Origin: Pseudomonadota bacterium
Lineage (GTDB): Bacteria; Pseudomonadota; Gammaproteobacteria; Xanthomonadales; Ahniellaceae
Reading direction: 5' to 3'
NCBI GenBank assembly: GCA_022705045.1
Contig: JAKJFE010000013.1
Span: 1 to 38,509, forward strand
DNA: 38,509 nt
The notes beneath the pieces were generated by a model. The model did no database searches. It worked only from the letters and a program-made list of their open reading frames with translations, and was not told the DNA's origin. The first letter of the stretch is position 1. Every line of letters begins with the position of its first letter. This document shows positions 19,555 to 27,815 of this stretch, piece by piece. The translations under genes and the position numbers were made by a program.

Positions 19555-21858
19555 ATGCGCAACGTATTCACCGCGGCCGCACTGGCCGTTGCAATGGTGT
19601 GGCCGATGACGAACCTGCAAGCCGAACAACTGACCATGGACCGCCTGGTCGAGGCGCCGGCGCTGGCCGGCAAGACGCCGCAGAATCTGAAGGTGTCGCC
19701 GGACGGCAAGCGTGTGACCTTCCTGCGCGGCAAGGACAGCGACCAGTTCCAGCTCGATCTGTGGGAATACGACATCGCGTCGAAACAGACGCGGCTGCTG
19801 GTCGACTCCAAGGTGCTGCTGCCTGAAGACGAGCAACTCTCCGACGAGGAGAAGGCGAAGCGCGAACGCGCGCGTACCGCGAGCCTGAAAGGCATCATCG
19901 AATACGGCTTCTCGCCGGATGGCGCCAAGCTGCTGTTCCCGCTCAACGGCGAACTGTTCCTGTACGACCTCGTCGCCGACGAGACCCAGCAGGCCAGCCG
20001 GGTGCGCAAGCTGACGAACAAGGAACTCGGATTCGCCACCGAGGCCAAGGTGTCGCCGAAGGGCAACTATGTCAGCTTCGTGCGCAACCAGAACCTGTGG
20101 GTCATCGAACTCAAGACCGATCGCTCGATCCAGCTCACCACCGATGGCGGCGGCCTGATCAGCAACGGCAGCGCCGAATTCATCGCCCAGGAAGAGATGG
20201 GCCGTTTCGAAGGCTACTGGTGGGCGCCCGACGACTCGATGATCGCTTTCGCGCGCGTCGACGAATCGCCGGTGCCGGTGCAGCGTCGCTTCGAGATCAA
20301 TGCCGAAGACACCACCGTGGTCGAGCAACGTTATCCGGCGGCGGGCCAGGCGAATGCGACGATCCAACTCGGCGTCATCCGCATGAGCGAGGCGGCGCCA
20401 GCGGCGCTGATGGACCGACAAGCCGGAGCCGCCCTGCTCCCGGCCGTGGCGAACACACGCTGGATCGATCTCGGCGACGACACCGACATCTATCTCGCGC
20501 GCGCCGAATGGTTCGCCGACGGCAGCGCCCTCAGCTACCAGGTGCAATCGCGCAACCAGCGCACGCTCGACCTGCGCGCCTGGTCGGCGGAAGACGGCAT
20601 CATCTCGACCTTGCTGAGCGAGACCAGCGACACTTGGGTCAATCTGCACGATGACCTGCAGTTCCTCGACAGCGGCGACTTCATCTGGGCCAGCGAACGC
20701 GATGGCTTCAAGCGGCTGTACCTGCATGGTCGCGATGGTGCGCTGAAGCATGCGTTGACGCCGGAAGGCTGGGTCGTCGACAACCTGCTCGCGGTCGACG
20801 AACACAACGACCGCGTGTTCTTTGCTTCGGGCGGTCCCGATCCGACGCAGAAGCAGGTGTACATGACGCCGCTGTCGCTGCCGGTGAAGGAAGTGCAGCA
20901 GATCACGCACGAGGCCGGCATGCACAACGCCAGCTTTCCGAAACTCGCGAACGTGTTCGTCGCCACCCATTCCGATCCGCGCACGCCACCGCGGGTGCGT
21001 CTGTTCGACGCGAGTGGTGCCGAACTGGCCGTGCTCGAAGCCAACGAGTTGAAGGAAGGCCATCCGTATTGGCCCTACGCGGCCGAGCATTCGGTGCCGG
21101 AGTTCGGCGAGATCACCGGCGCCGAGAGTCAGAAGCTGCTGTACCGCGTGTTCAAGCCGGCGGGTTTCGATGCCGCGAAGAAGTATCCGGCCATCGTCTA
21201 CATCTACGGCGGACCACACGGCCAATACGTGACGCAAAGCTGGACCGAAGGCTTCATCCAGGTGTTGACGCGCAACGGCTTCGTCGTGTTCCAGCTCGAC
21301 AACCGCGGCATGTACCGCCGTGGCAAGGCCTTCGAGGAAGCCTTGTTCCGCAAGATGGGCTCGGTCGAAGTCGTCGACCAGCGCGAAGGCGTGAAGTGGC
21401 TGCGCGCGCAACCGTGGATCGACGGCGAGAAGATCGGCTTCTACGGCTGGAGCTACGGCGGCTACATGGCCCTGCAGGTGCTCGGTCAGGCGTCCTCGGA
21501 TTTCTCGGCGGTCGTGGCCGGCGCACCAGTCACCGACTGGGCGCTGTACGACACGCACTACACCGAACGCTACATGGATCATCCCAAGGACAACGCCGAC
21601 GGTTACGGGCAGAGCAGCGTGTTCGCCCATCTCGACGGCATGACCTCGGACCTGTTCCTGATCCACGGCATGGCCGACGACAACGTGCTGTTCACCAACA
21701 GCACCAAGCTCATGAGCGCCCTGCAACAACGCGGCAAGGCCTTCGAACTGATGACCTACCCCGGCGGCAAACACGGCATCGCCGCACCGTGGATGAAGAA
21801 GCATGCCAACAATGCCATCTTGGATTTCTTTGATCGGAAGCTGAAGCGTGGCGACTGA
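19555..21858 (+). CDS. S9 family prolyl peptidase, dipeptidyl-peptidase-IV-like, exported
   Basis: The 767-residue protein has a signal peptide (MRNVFTAAALAVAMVWPMTN, cleavage probably after LQA near residue 23), an eight-bladed-propeller-type N-terminal region, and a C-terminal alpha/beta hydrolase domain. The catalytic triad is visible: Ser633 in GWSYGGY, Asp708 in HGMADDNVLF and His740 in GGKHGI. The propeller contains FIAQEEMGRFEGYWWAPD, matching the double-Glu motif that anchors the substrate N-terminus in DPP-IV enzymes, so cleavage of X-Pro dipeptides from periplasmic peptides is the best prediction. The start has GGGAGCG upstream. It follows mnmE by 83 bases and its 3' end overlaps a small membrane protein gene by 11 bases. 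Confidence 0.93.
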   Translation: MRNVFTAAALAVAMVWPMTNLQAEQLTMDRLVEAPALAGKTPQNLKVSPDGKRVTFLRGKDSDQFQLDLWEYDIASKQTRLLVDSKVLLPEDEQLSDEEKAKRERARTASLKGIIEYGFSPDGAKLLFPLNGELFLYDLVADETQQASRVRKLTNKELGFATEAKVSPKGNYVSFVRNQNLWVIELKTDRSIQLTTDGGGLISNGSAEFIAQEEMGRFEGYWWAPDDSMIAFARVDESPVPVQRRFEINAEDTTVVEQRYPAAGQANATIQLGVIRMSEAAPAALMDRQAGAALLPAVANTRWIDLGDDTDIYLARAEWFADGSALSYQVQSRNQRTLDLRAWSAEDGIISTLLSETSDTWVNLHDDLQFLDSGDFIWASERDGFKRLYLHGRDGALKHALTPEGWVVDNLLAVDEHNDRVFFASGGPDPTQKQVYMTPLSLPVKEVQQITHEAGMHNASFPKLANVFVATHSDPRTPPRVRLFDASGAELAVLEANELKEGHPYWPYAAEHSVPEFGEITGAESQKLLYRVFKPAGFDAAKKYPAIVYIYGGPHGQYVTQSWTEGFIQVLTRNGFVVFQLDNRGMYRRGKAFEEALFRKMGSVEVVDQREGVKWLRAQPWIDGEKIGFYGWSYGGYMALQVLGQASSDFSAVVAGAPVTDWALYDTHYTERYMDHPKDNADGYGQSSVFAHLDGMTSDLFLIHGMADDNVLFTNSTKLMSALQQRGKAFELMTYPGGKHGIAAPWMKKHANNAILDFFDRKLKRGD

Positions 21859-22195
21859 AGATGCAACGCCTGCAAAGGGAACTCACGTGTTGGCGTCACT
21901 GCTGATCTTGCTCGGCGTGTCACCCATGGCGGGGCCTTTCTTTGGCAGAATCGCGTTCGACTCTGCCGCAGGTGCTTCGCTGTTGAGCCTGGTTCCAATT
22001 GCGATCATCCTGGTTCGACTTATCGGTACTCAAGGCAAGCAAGGCGACGCTGCCGCAGTCGCCTGCATCGTCGTCGGCTATCCGATGACGTACGTGTGGG
22101 TCACACATGGTGGCGAACACGTCATGATTTGGGCGATTGCCTTGCTGACGTATTTTGCGGCAGGGTTTGCAACCCTGCTTTCGCTCAAAGGGTGA
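21848..22195 (+). CDS. Small four-helix membrane protein of unknown function
   Basis: The frame begins with GTG at 21848, inside the last codons of the S9 peptidase gene, with GGAAG about seven bases upstream, so translation is probably coupled. The 115 residues contain four hydrophobic segments (around VLASLLILLGVSPMAG, LLSLVPIAIILVRLIG, AAAVACIVVGYPMTYVWV and VMIWAIALLTYFAAGFATLL). I do not recognise a family. Codon use is less GC-biased than in its neighbours. A hairpin with 8-bp arms (22160-22178), followed by TTTCG, lies inside its last codons and could also act as a terminator. Confidence 0.55.
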   Translation: MATEDATPAKGTHVLASLLILLGVSPMAGPFFGRIAFDSAAGASLLSLVPIAIILVRLIGTQGKQGDAAAVACIVVGYPMTYVWVTHGGEHVMIWAIALLTYFAAGFATLLSLKG

Positions 22196-22306
22196 GTTTC
22201 AACGACTTCGAGCAGATTGAAGTGCTGTGCCCACAATCGAACCTGTCGAAGTTCGGAGAGAATCTAACGAAGCGATGACGGTATTGATACCCGAACAGAC
22301 CTCTGC

Positions 22307-22516
22307 CTAGCGTTTGAGCTGTATGTCGAAAGCTACCAGTCGCGATGATTTGATGCGCTCCTTTTGAAGCAAGAATCGACGCGTGGAGCGGCGGTCAGAC
22401 GATCGTCTGACCAACTGCAACACGATGCGGAAGCCGAGCACGTCGACGAAGAACGCCAGGGCGGCATTGAGGTCGGGCACGTGCATGAAGGGCGTGATCT
22501 GCAGGGTCTGGTGCAT
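22307..22516 (-). pseudogene. Truncated VOC (glyoxalase/bleomycin-resistance) family gene
   Basis: The first 34 codons from the ATG at 22516 read as a normal VOC N-terminus (HVPDLNAALAFFVDVLGFRI, the first beta-alpha unit). Homology then stops abruptly at 22415. The remaining 35 codons are Arg/Ser-rich and unlike the fold, and the frame ends at 22307. The full fold needs about 110-130 residues, so this is a remnant. The break coincides with a perfect 20-bp palindrome, and sequence beyond it is less GC-rich. It lies 21 bases downstream of the methyltransferase gene and was probably once its operon partner. Confidence 0.7.
22393..22412. repeat. Perfect 20-bp palindrome at the VOC break point
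   Basis: GGTCAGACGATCGTCTGACC equals its own reverse complement without a spacer. It begins two bases after the last VOC-like codon. It could be an insertion or deletion scar, a target site, or a regulator operator. Confidence 0.9.
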
Positions 22517-22537
22517 GCGGGTTCTCCGAAGCGTCGA

Positions 22538-23158
22538 TCAATGGCGCCGCAGCAGCACGTACTGGAACGACTGCGTGGTGCCGAAGGGTGTCGGATGTTG
22601 TTCGCGCGCGTCGTTGAGGCGTTCGAAGTGCGGTGCGAAGACGGCGGCGAGTGTGTCGGCGTCGTAGCGCTGCACGGGCAGGCCGCTACAGCGTTCGGGA
22701 CCGTCGGCGGCGAAGGTCGCGATCATCAGGTGGCCGCCGTGCCGCACCGCGCGTGCGGCCTGAGCGACGTACGCATCGCGTTGCGCCGCTTCGGTCAGGA
22801 AGTGGAACACGGCGCGGTCATGCCACAGCGCGTAGTGTGCGGCAGGCAGATCGAGCGTGGTGATGTCGCCGACACGGCAATGCACCCGCGTCTCTGTGGT
22901 GGACGCGGCGAGTCGCGCCCGCACCTGCGCCAGCGCCGCCTCGGCGAGATCGTTGACGGCGAGATCGCGAAAGCCGCGTGCGAGCAGATCGTCGACCAGC
23001 GTCGACGCACCGGCACCGATATCGATGATCGGCGCATCGTGATCGAGCCCCAGCGCATCGATGAAGGCCAGCGAACGGTCGAGATGCGGCCGATACCAGC
23101 TCACCGCATCGATCGCCTTGGTCGTGTACACCTGTTGCCAGTGCTGCTCGTTACTCAT
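22538..23158 (-). CDS. SAM-dependent class I methyltransferase
   Basis: The 206-residue protein (MSNEQHWQQVYTTKAIDAVS) shows a class I Rossmann methyltransferase layout: motif I IIDIGAGASTLVDDLL (about residues 46-61), an acidic end of strand 2 (AVNDLAEAAL), VGDITTLDLP for motif II, and YALWHDRAVFHFLTE for the region after strand 4. The N-terminal WYRPHLDRSL is common in small-molecule methyltransferases of the thiopurine/tellurite-resistance-like group; the substrate is unknown. The frame stays open for 121 codons upstream, but that part is Arg-rich shadow sequence. The gene is divergent from the M28 peptidases and is followed by the VOC remnant. Confidence 0.87.
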   Translation of the reverse strand: MSNEQHWQQVYTTKAIDAVSWYRPHLDRSLAFIDALGLDHDAPIIDIGAGASTLVDDLLARGFRDLAVNDLAEAALAQVRARLAASTTETRVHCRVGDITTLDLPAAHYALWHDRAVFHFLTEAAQRDAYVAQAARAVRHGGHLMIATFAADGPERCSGLPVQRYDADTLAAVFAPHFERLNDAREQHPTPFGTTQSFQYVLLRRH

Positions 23159-23230
23159 CAACGTCGTTCCTCGCGTACGGACAAACGATAACGTGATCGA
23201 CGCCGCAACGTCGTCGTGGCCGGGCGGCGC

Positions 23231-23236
23231 TAGACT
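23231..23236 (+). promoter_or_regulatory. Candidate -10 box for the M28 peptidase pair
   Basis: TAGACT followed directly by CGCGGC lies 26 bases before the start at 23263. The same -10 plus CGCGG arrangement occurs before aroE and, on the other strand, before the 7TM and TPR genes. Confidence 0.35.
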
Positions 23237-23262
23237 CGCGGCCCGGATGCCGGATGTCGACC

Positions 23263-24621
23263 ATGATTTCCCCGCTCGCGCTCGGATTGCAGATGGGCCT
23301 GACCACGGCGCTGCCGATGCCGGCGGCGTTGATCGCGCTCGACCATCATCCGCAATTCGAACTCGACCGCTACACGCGCCAGGTCGAAGCCGACGGCGGC
23401 TGGTGGCTGGAGATGGAGAACCGGCTGCTGGTCGCGGCGCCGCCAGCGCGGCTGCCGGATCTGCTCGCCGGTGAACGCGTCGTCGCCGACCTCGGCTGGA
23501 TCCGTCCCGACGATCTCGCATTGCAGACGCGCGCCTGTGGCGTGGATGAAGGACCGGCCTTGCCGGCGATTGCCGACACCGGCCGCTTCGCCCTGGTGCG
23601 CACGCCGGCCACGCTGCTGCCGTACAAGGCGCCGGATGTGTCCGAGTGGCGGCCCGTGGTGCCGAACCGCGCCATCACCAAGGATCTGCGCGCGCGCGGT
23701 TTGTTGCACATGGCCAAGGCTGCGCCCGACCCGGACGTGCAGCAGCGCGTCGACGCCATCGACACGCAACGCTGGTTCGACACGCTGTCGACGCTTGCGA
23801 GTTACGACCGATCCTCCTACGGCAGTGGCATCGATCAGGCGCGCGACTGGCTGATCGGCGAATTCGGCGCGCTCGGCCTGCAGGTCTCGACCCAGACCTT
23901 CCTCATCGGCGGTACCGCGACCCAGGTCGAAAACGTGATCGCCCGCCGTACCGGCAGTGTGTACCCGGACGAGTGGGTCATCGTCGGCGGGCACTACGAC
24001 TCGCGCCAGCAAAGCATCAACGACCCGAGCCAGTCGCCGGGTGCGGAAGACAATGCGTCCGGCTGCGCCGGTGTCGTCGAGGCGGCGCGCGTGTTCTCGC
24101 AGTTTCCGCCGCAACGCACGATGGTTTTCGTCTGTTTCGCCGGCGAAGAACAGGGTTTGTATGGCGGCTCGGCGTATGCCCAGTCGTTGCAGAGCAGCGG
24201 CGACCTGGCCAAGGTCGATCTGGCCGTGATCATGGACATGATCGGTTACTCCGGCGACGCCGATCTCGACGTGTTGCTGGAAACCAGCAGCAGCCTCTCG
24301 ACCGTGTTCACGCCCTTCGCGACGGCGGCCGCGACCTATGCACCGGAACTGCGCGTGATCACCGACACCAGTGCCTGCTGTTCCGACCACATGCCCTTCA
24401 TCAACCTCGGCGTGCCGTCCCTGCTGACGATCGAGAACGACTACAGCTATCACGCGACGATGCGGCCCGAGGGCTATCAGCATTATCACAAGACCACGGA
24501 CCTGCCGGCGAACATCACCCGTGCGCAACAGATGGGCGGCGGCATCCTGAAGATGAATATCGCCGTGCTGACCGATGCCGCGGGTTTCGAACCGCCGGTG
24601 TTGCGTGACGGCTTCGAATAA
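23263..24621 (+). CDS. M28 family zinc peptidase, first of a tandem pair
   Basis: The 452-residue protein is an aminopeptidase-type M28 enzyme. Predicted ligands of the two-zinc centre are His244 (GGHYDS), bridging Asp263 (GAEDNASG), Glu296 with general-base Glu295 (GEEQGLYGG), Asp325 (MDMIGYSG) and His409 (YHKTTD); SDHMPF is also conserved. The first 200 residues are a prodomain-like region containing VSEWRPVVPNR. The start at 23263 (MISPLALGLQMGL) aligns with the paralogue downstream; ATG at 23254 is the alternative. The N-terminus is hydrophobic but has no Lys or Arg before the core, unusual for a signal peptide. The protein ends LRDGFE. The paralogue follows after 19 bases. Confidence 0.9.
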   Translation: MISPLALGLQMGLTTALPMPAALIALDHHPQFELDRYTRQVEADGGWWLEMENRLLVAAPPARLPDLLAGERVVADLGWIRPDDLALQTRACGVDEGPALPAIADTGRFALVRTPATLLPYKAPDVSEWRPVVPNRAITKDLRARGLLHMAKAAPDPDVQQRVDAIDTQRWFDTLSTLASYDRSSYGSGIDQARDWLIGEFGALGLQVSTQTFLIGGTATQVENVIARRTGSVYPDEWVIVGGHYDSRQQSINDPSQSPGAEDNASGCAGVVEAARVFSQFPPQRTMVFVCFAGEEQGLYGGSAYAQSLQSSGDLAKVDLAVIMDMIGYSGDADLDVLLETSSSLSTVFTPFATAAATYAPELRVITDTSACCSDHMPFINLGVPSLLTIENDYSYHATMRPEGYQHYHKTTDLPANITRAQQMGGGILKMNIAVLTDAAGFEPPVLRDGFE

Positions 24622-24640
24622 CCACGGAATCCATTCAATC

Positions 24641-25984
24641 ATGCTCTCCTCGCTCGCTCTCGGTTTGCAGATGGGCCTGACCACGGCCCTGCCGATGCCG
24701 GCCGCCACCGTCGCGCTCGGCACGATGTCGCAGCAGGATGTCGCCCGCTATACGCAGACCATCGAGGACCAGGGCGGCTGGTGGCTGGAACTCGACGACC
24801 GCCTGCTGGTGGCCGCGCCGGCCACGGCCTGGACGGAACTGGTCGATGGCGAACGCGTATTGGACGACCTCGGCTGGATCAAACCCGACGATCTCGCCCT
24901 GCAGGCGCGTGGTTGCGCCATCCATCCGAGCGCGCCCTTGCCCGCCATCGCACGCGCCGGGCGATACACGCTGGTGCGCGCACCAGCCACGCTGTTGCCG
25001 TACCGTCTGCCCGAGGTGTCGGAATGGCGGCCGGTGGTGCCCAATCGCAGCATCGCCCAGGACTGGCGTGCGCGCGGTCTGATCGACCGGGCCAAACGCG
25101 CCGCGAATCCCGATGTGCAGCAACGCGTCGATGCCGTCGATCGCGACCGCTGGTTCGGCGTGTTGTCGCATCTCGCGACTTACGACCGCTCCAGTCGCCG
25201 CAGCGGCATAGCCAACGCGCGTGACTGGTTGCTCGGCGAGTTCGGCAACCTCGGGCTGCAGACCTCGACCTACGCCTTCCCGATGACCGGCAGCGTGGCC
25301 GTGCCCCAGGTCAATGTCATCGGCACACTCACCGGCACGAGCTTGCCGGACGAATGGATCATCGTCGGCGCGCACTACGATTCGATCCAGACCAATGGCG
25401 CCAGCGGTGCTGCCGCGCCCGGTGCCGAAGACAATGCGTCCGGCTGCGCGGCCGTGCTCGAAATGGCCGAAGTGTTCACGCGTTTTCCGCCGAAACGCAC
25501 GATGGTCTTCACGTGTTTCTCGGGGGAAGAGCAGGGTCTGATCGGCAGCACGCGCTGGGTCGAGGACGCGCTGCGACCCAACGGTCATCTGCCGAAGATC
25601 AAGCTGGCCTTGATCATGGACATGATCGGCTACTCGCAGAACACGCAGCTCGATGTGCTGCTGGAAACTTCATCCGCCCTGTCGACTGTGTTTCCCCAAT
25701 TCCAGAACGCCGTGGCCGACTATGCGACCGAACTGGTGCCGCACACCTCGACGAATCCGTTCGGTTCCGACCACATGCCCTTCATCGAGTACGACGTGCC
25801 ATCGTTGCTGGTCATCGAATACGACTACGACCTGTATCCGGGTTACCACAAGACCAATGACGTGCCAGGCACGATCAGCAACGCGCTGGCCATGGGCGGT
25901 GGCGTGCTGAAGATGAATGCGGCGGTACTGACCGAGGCTGCGGGATACGACGCCAACGCGATGTTCGGCGACGGCTTCGAGTGA
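24641..25984 (+). CDS. M28 family zinc peptidase, second of a tandem pair
   Basis: The 447-residue paralogue of the preceding gene keeps every predicted zinc ligand: GAHYDS, GAEDNASG, GEEQGLIGS, MDMIGYSQ, SDHMPF and YHKTND. The N-terminus (MLSSLALGLQMGLTTALPMP) is nearly identical to the first copy, including LGLQMGLTTALPMP, and again lacks basic residues. It ends FGDGFE, sharing a terminal DGFE with its neighbour. The two arose by tandem duplication and have diverged moderately along their whole length, so distinct substrate preferences are likely. The stop codon is immediately followed by the stop codon of the convergent patatin gene, with no terminator between them. Confidence 0.9.
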   Translation: MLSSLALGLQMGLTTALPMPAATVALGTMSQQDVARYTQTIEDQGGWWLELDDRLLVAAPATAWTELVDGERVLDDLGWIKPDDLALQARGCAIHPSAPLPAIARAGRYTLVRAPATLLPYRLPEVSEWRPVVPNRSIAQDWRARGLIDRAKRAANPDVQQRVDAVDRDRWFGVLSHLATYDRSSRRSGIANARDWLLGEFGNLGLQTSTYAFPMTGSVAVPQVNVIGTLTGTSLPDEWIIVGAHYDSIQTNGASGAAAPGAEDNASGCAAVLEMAEVFTRFPPKRTMVFTCFSGEEQGLIGSTRWVEDALRPNGHLPKIKLALIMDMIGYSQNTQLDVLLETSSALSTVFPQFQNAVADYATELVPHTSTNPFGSDHMPFIEYDVPSLLVIEYDYDLYPGYHKTNDVPGTISNALAMGGGVLKMNAAVLTEAAGYDANAMFGDGFE

Positions 25985-27739
25985 TCAGAACACCGGCGTT
26001 TCGTCGGCGAGTGCGTCCTTGGGTCCGCCGATCTGACGCAACGCGTGCTGATAGCCGCGATCGATCGCGCGGTAGTAACTCTGCCAGTCGAGCAGACCGA
26101 TGTCGGCGAGCTTGGGTTGGATCAGCAGGCTGGTCTGTGCGCGTGCCGCAATGGTCTGCGCGCCGGAGTTGACCATGCCGGCGCGCAGCAGGATTTCGCG
26201 CAGGGTCGGACGGCGATGGCTGGTACGGCTCTCGACCCAGAGCCGCCAGGCCGGCGGCAATTCGTATTCGTCGACCGTGGTGTGCAGGGCGTAGTCGCCG
26301 CCGATGTCGACCGCGATCACCTCACCGCGATGTTGCTGACGCATCAGGTCCACCGGCAGGTTGTTGACGACGCCGCCGTCGACGAACACTTCGCCACCCT
26401 TGAACACTGGCGGTACCAGACCCGGAATCGCAGCCGAGGCACGCAGGGCCTGCCACAGCTTGCCTTCGCGGTGGATCATCGCGTCGCCGCGCGTCAGGTT
26501 CGCGGAGACGCAGAAATACGGCAGCAGCAGATCCTCGATGTCGCGTTCGCCATAAGTGTCCTGCAGCAGTCGCGACATCTTGCGGCCCGACACCAGCGAC
26601 ACCAGCGGCAACGTGTAATCGGACAACGGATTCTGGTCGTAGAACACCTGCCGGAAGCGTTCGGTCATTTCCTCGATCGACCATTCCGCCGCCACCGCCG
26701 CGCCGATCACGGCGCCGATCGAGGTGCCGGCGACGCTGTCGATCTGCAGCCCGGCTTCGCGCAGCGCGCGCACCACGCCGATGTGCGCGAAGCCGCGTGC
26801 ACCACCGCCCGACAACACCAGGGCGAGGCTGCGTCCGGCGATCAGGCGCGCCAACCGCGCCATGTCGGCGGCGTCGCGCAGATGATGCAGAGCCGCGTGC
26901 GGGCAGTGCGCATGCCAGCGTCGCGCGGCGCCGAAGCGGGGCTTGGCGTCGTGGATCAGCAACAGATGCTGTTGCCGCGCGACCTGCGTGTCCTGCGCTT
27001 CCGGCCATTCGTCCGACAGCGGCGCATGTTCGGCCGCGCGCACCGCGAACAGCAACACGTCGGCCTGGCGACGGCACTGGTCGCGCCAGGCCACATCGTC
27101 GCCGTCGGCGACGTAGAGCACGAAGCGCGAACCGATCTCGATGGCGTGATAGTCGCCCGCCTCACCCCCGGCGGCCTGGCTGTCCAGCGTGCGCACGCTA
27201 CCGAACGGCGCCAGCGCCTCCGCCAGTTGCGCCGCGACGGCGCCGAGATCGACACCGGCGGACTGCGGCAGCAAGGCCATCGTGCGCGGCGCGGCGTCGT
27301 GCGGTTGCAACTCGCCGCGACGGCGCAGCGCCAGCCGCGCCAGGCCGAGCATGGCCTGCGGGAACGCTTCGGTCATCGCTTCCAGGTGTTCCGCCGGCAG
27401 CACGATCAGTTCGCTGTCGCGCAGCGCGCGGATCGTCGCCGAACGCGGTCGAGACACCAGCACGCCGAGTTCGCCGACGGTTTCGCCGGCCATGATCTGC
27501 CCGATCAGGCGCGGCGTGCCGTCGCGCTGGTTCTGGAACGCCGCCAGGCTGCCATGCACCAGCAGATACACCGCGTCCGAGGCCTCGCCTTCGTAGAACA
27601 GCGCCTCGCCGCCGGCAATGCGGCGCCATCGACAGCCCGACGCCAGCGCCGCGCGTGCGTCCTCGGGCAGCGTCGCGAACCACGGCACCTGGCCGAACAG
27701 TTCGATGAAACGGTAGCGGTCGGGTGAAGCGTGGCTCAT
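25985..27739 (-). CDS. Patatin-like phospholipase with N-terminal cyclic-nucleotide-binding domain
   Basis: The 584-residue protein resembles bacterial NTE/RssA-type esterases. Residues 10-130 form a cNMP-binding-like domain (GEALFYEGEASDAVYLLVHG, then GQIMAGETVGELGVL and RSATIRALRDSELIVL). A middle region of about 170 residues has no recognised domain. The patatin domain starts near 305 with the oxyanion GGGARG (311-316), the nucleophile Ser340 in GTSIG and the catalytic Asp454 in VDGG. Hydrolysis of membrane phospholipid or lysophospholipid ester bonds is expected. No signal peptide or membrane helix is evident. It is divergent from the phosphoribosyltransferase gene. Confidence 0.92.
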   Translation of the reverse strand: MSHASPDRYRFIELFGQVPWFATLPEDARAALASGCRWRRIAGGEALFYEGEASDAVYLLVHGSLAAFQNQRDGTPRLIGQIMAGETVGELGVLVSRPRSATIRALRDSELIVLPAEHLEAMTEAFPQAMLGLARLALRRRGELQPHDAAPRTMALLPQSAGVDLGAVAAQLAEALAPFGSVRTLDSQAAGGEAGDYHAIEIGSRFVLYVADGDDVAWRDQCRRQADVLLFAVRAAEHAPLSDEWPEAQDTQVARQQHLLLIHDAKPRFGAARRWHAHCPHAALHHLRDAADMARLARLIAGRSLALVLSGGGARGFAHIGVVRALREAGLQIDSVAGTSIGAVIGAAVAAEWSIEEMTERFRQVFYDQNPLSDYTLPLVSLVSGRKMSRLLQDTYGERDIEDLLLPYFCVSANLTRGDAMIHREGKLWQALRASAAIPGLVPPVFKGGEVFVDGGVVNNLPVDLMRQQHRGEVIAVDIGGDYALHTTVDEYELPPAWRLWVESRTSHRRPTLREILLRAGMVNSGAQTIAARAQTSLLIQPKLADIGLLDWQSYYRAIDRGYQHALRQIGGPKDALADETPVF

Positions 27740-27815
27740 GCGCGGATGCTACGGCATGTGCCACGGAGGCGGACTATTCTGTCGGTGCGCCGAACGACCC
27801 AGATCAGGAGAGAAG

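Noticed and set aside
19477-21804. 775-codon minus-strand open frame opposite the S9 peptidase
   Set aside because: Antisense shadow; the S9 catalytic triad, signal peptide and codon pattern are all on the plus strand.
22160-22178. Hairpin GCAGGGTT-TGC-AACCCTGC as a terminator of the S9 operon
   Set aside because: It lies inside the last codons of the small membrane protein frame and is followed only by TTTCG, too weak to call separately.
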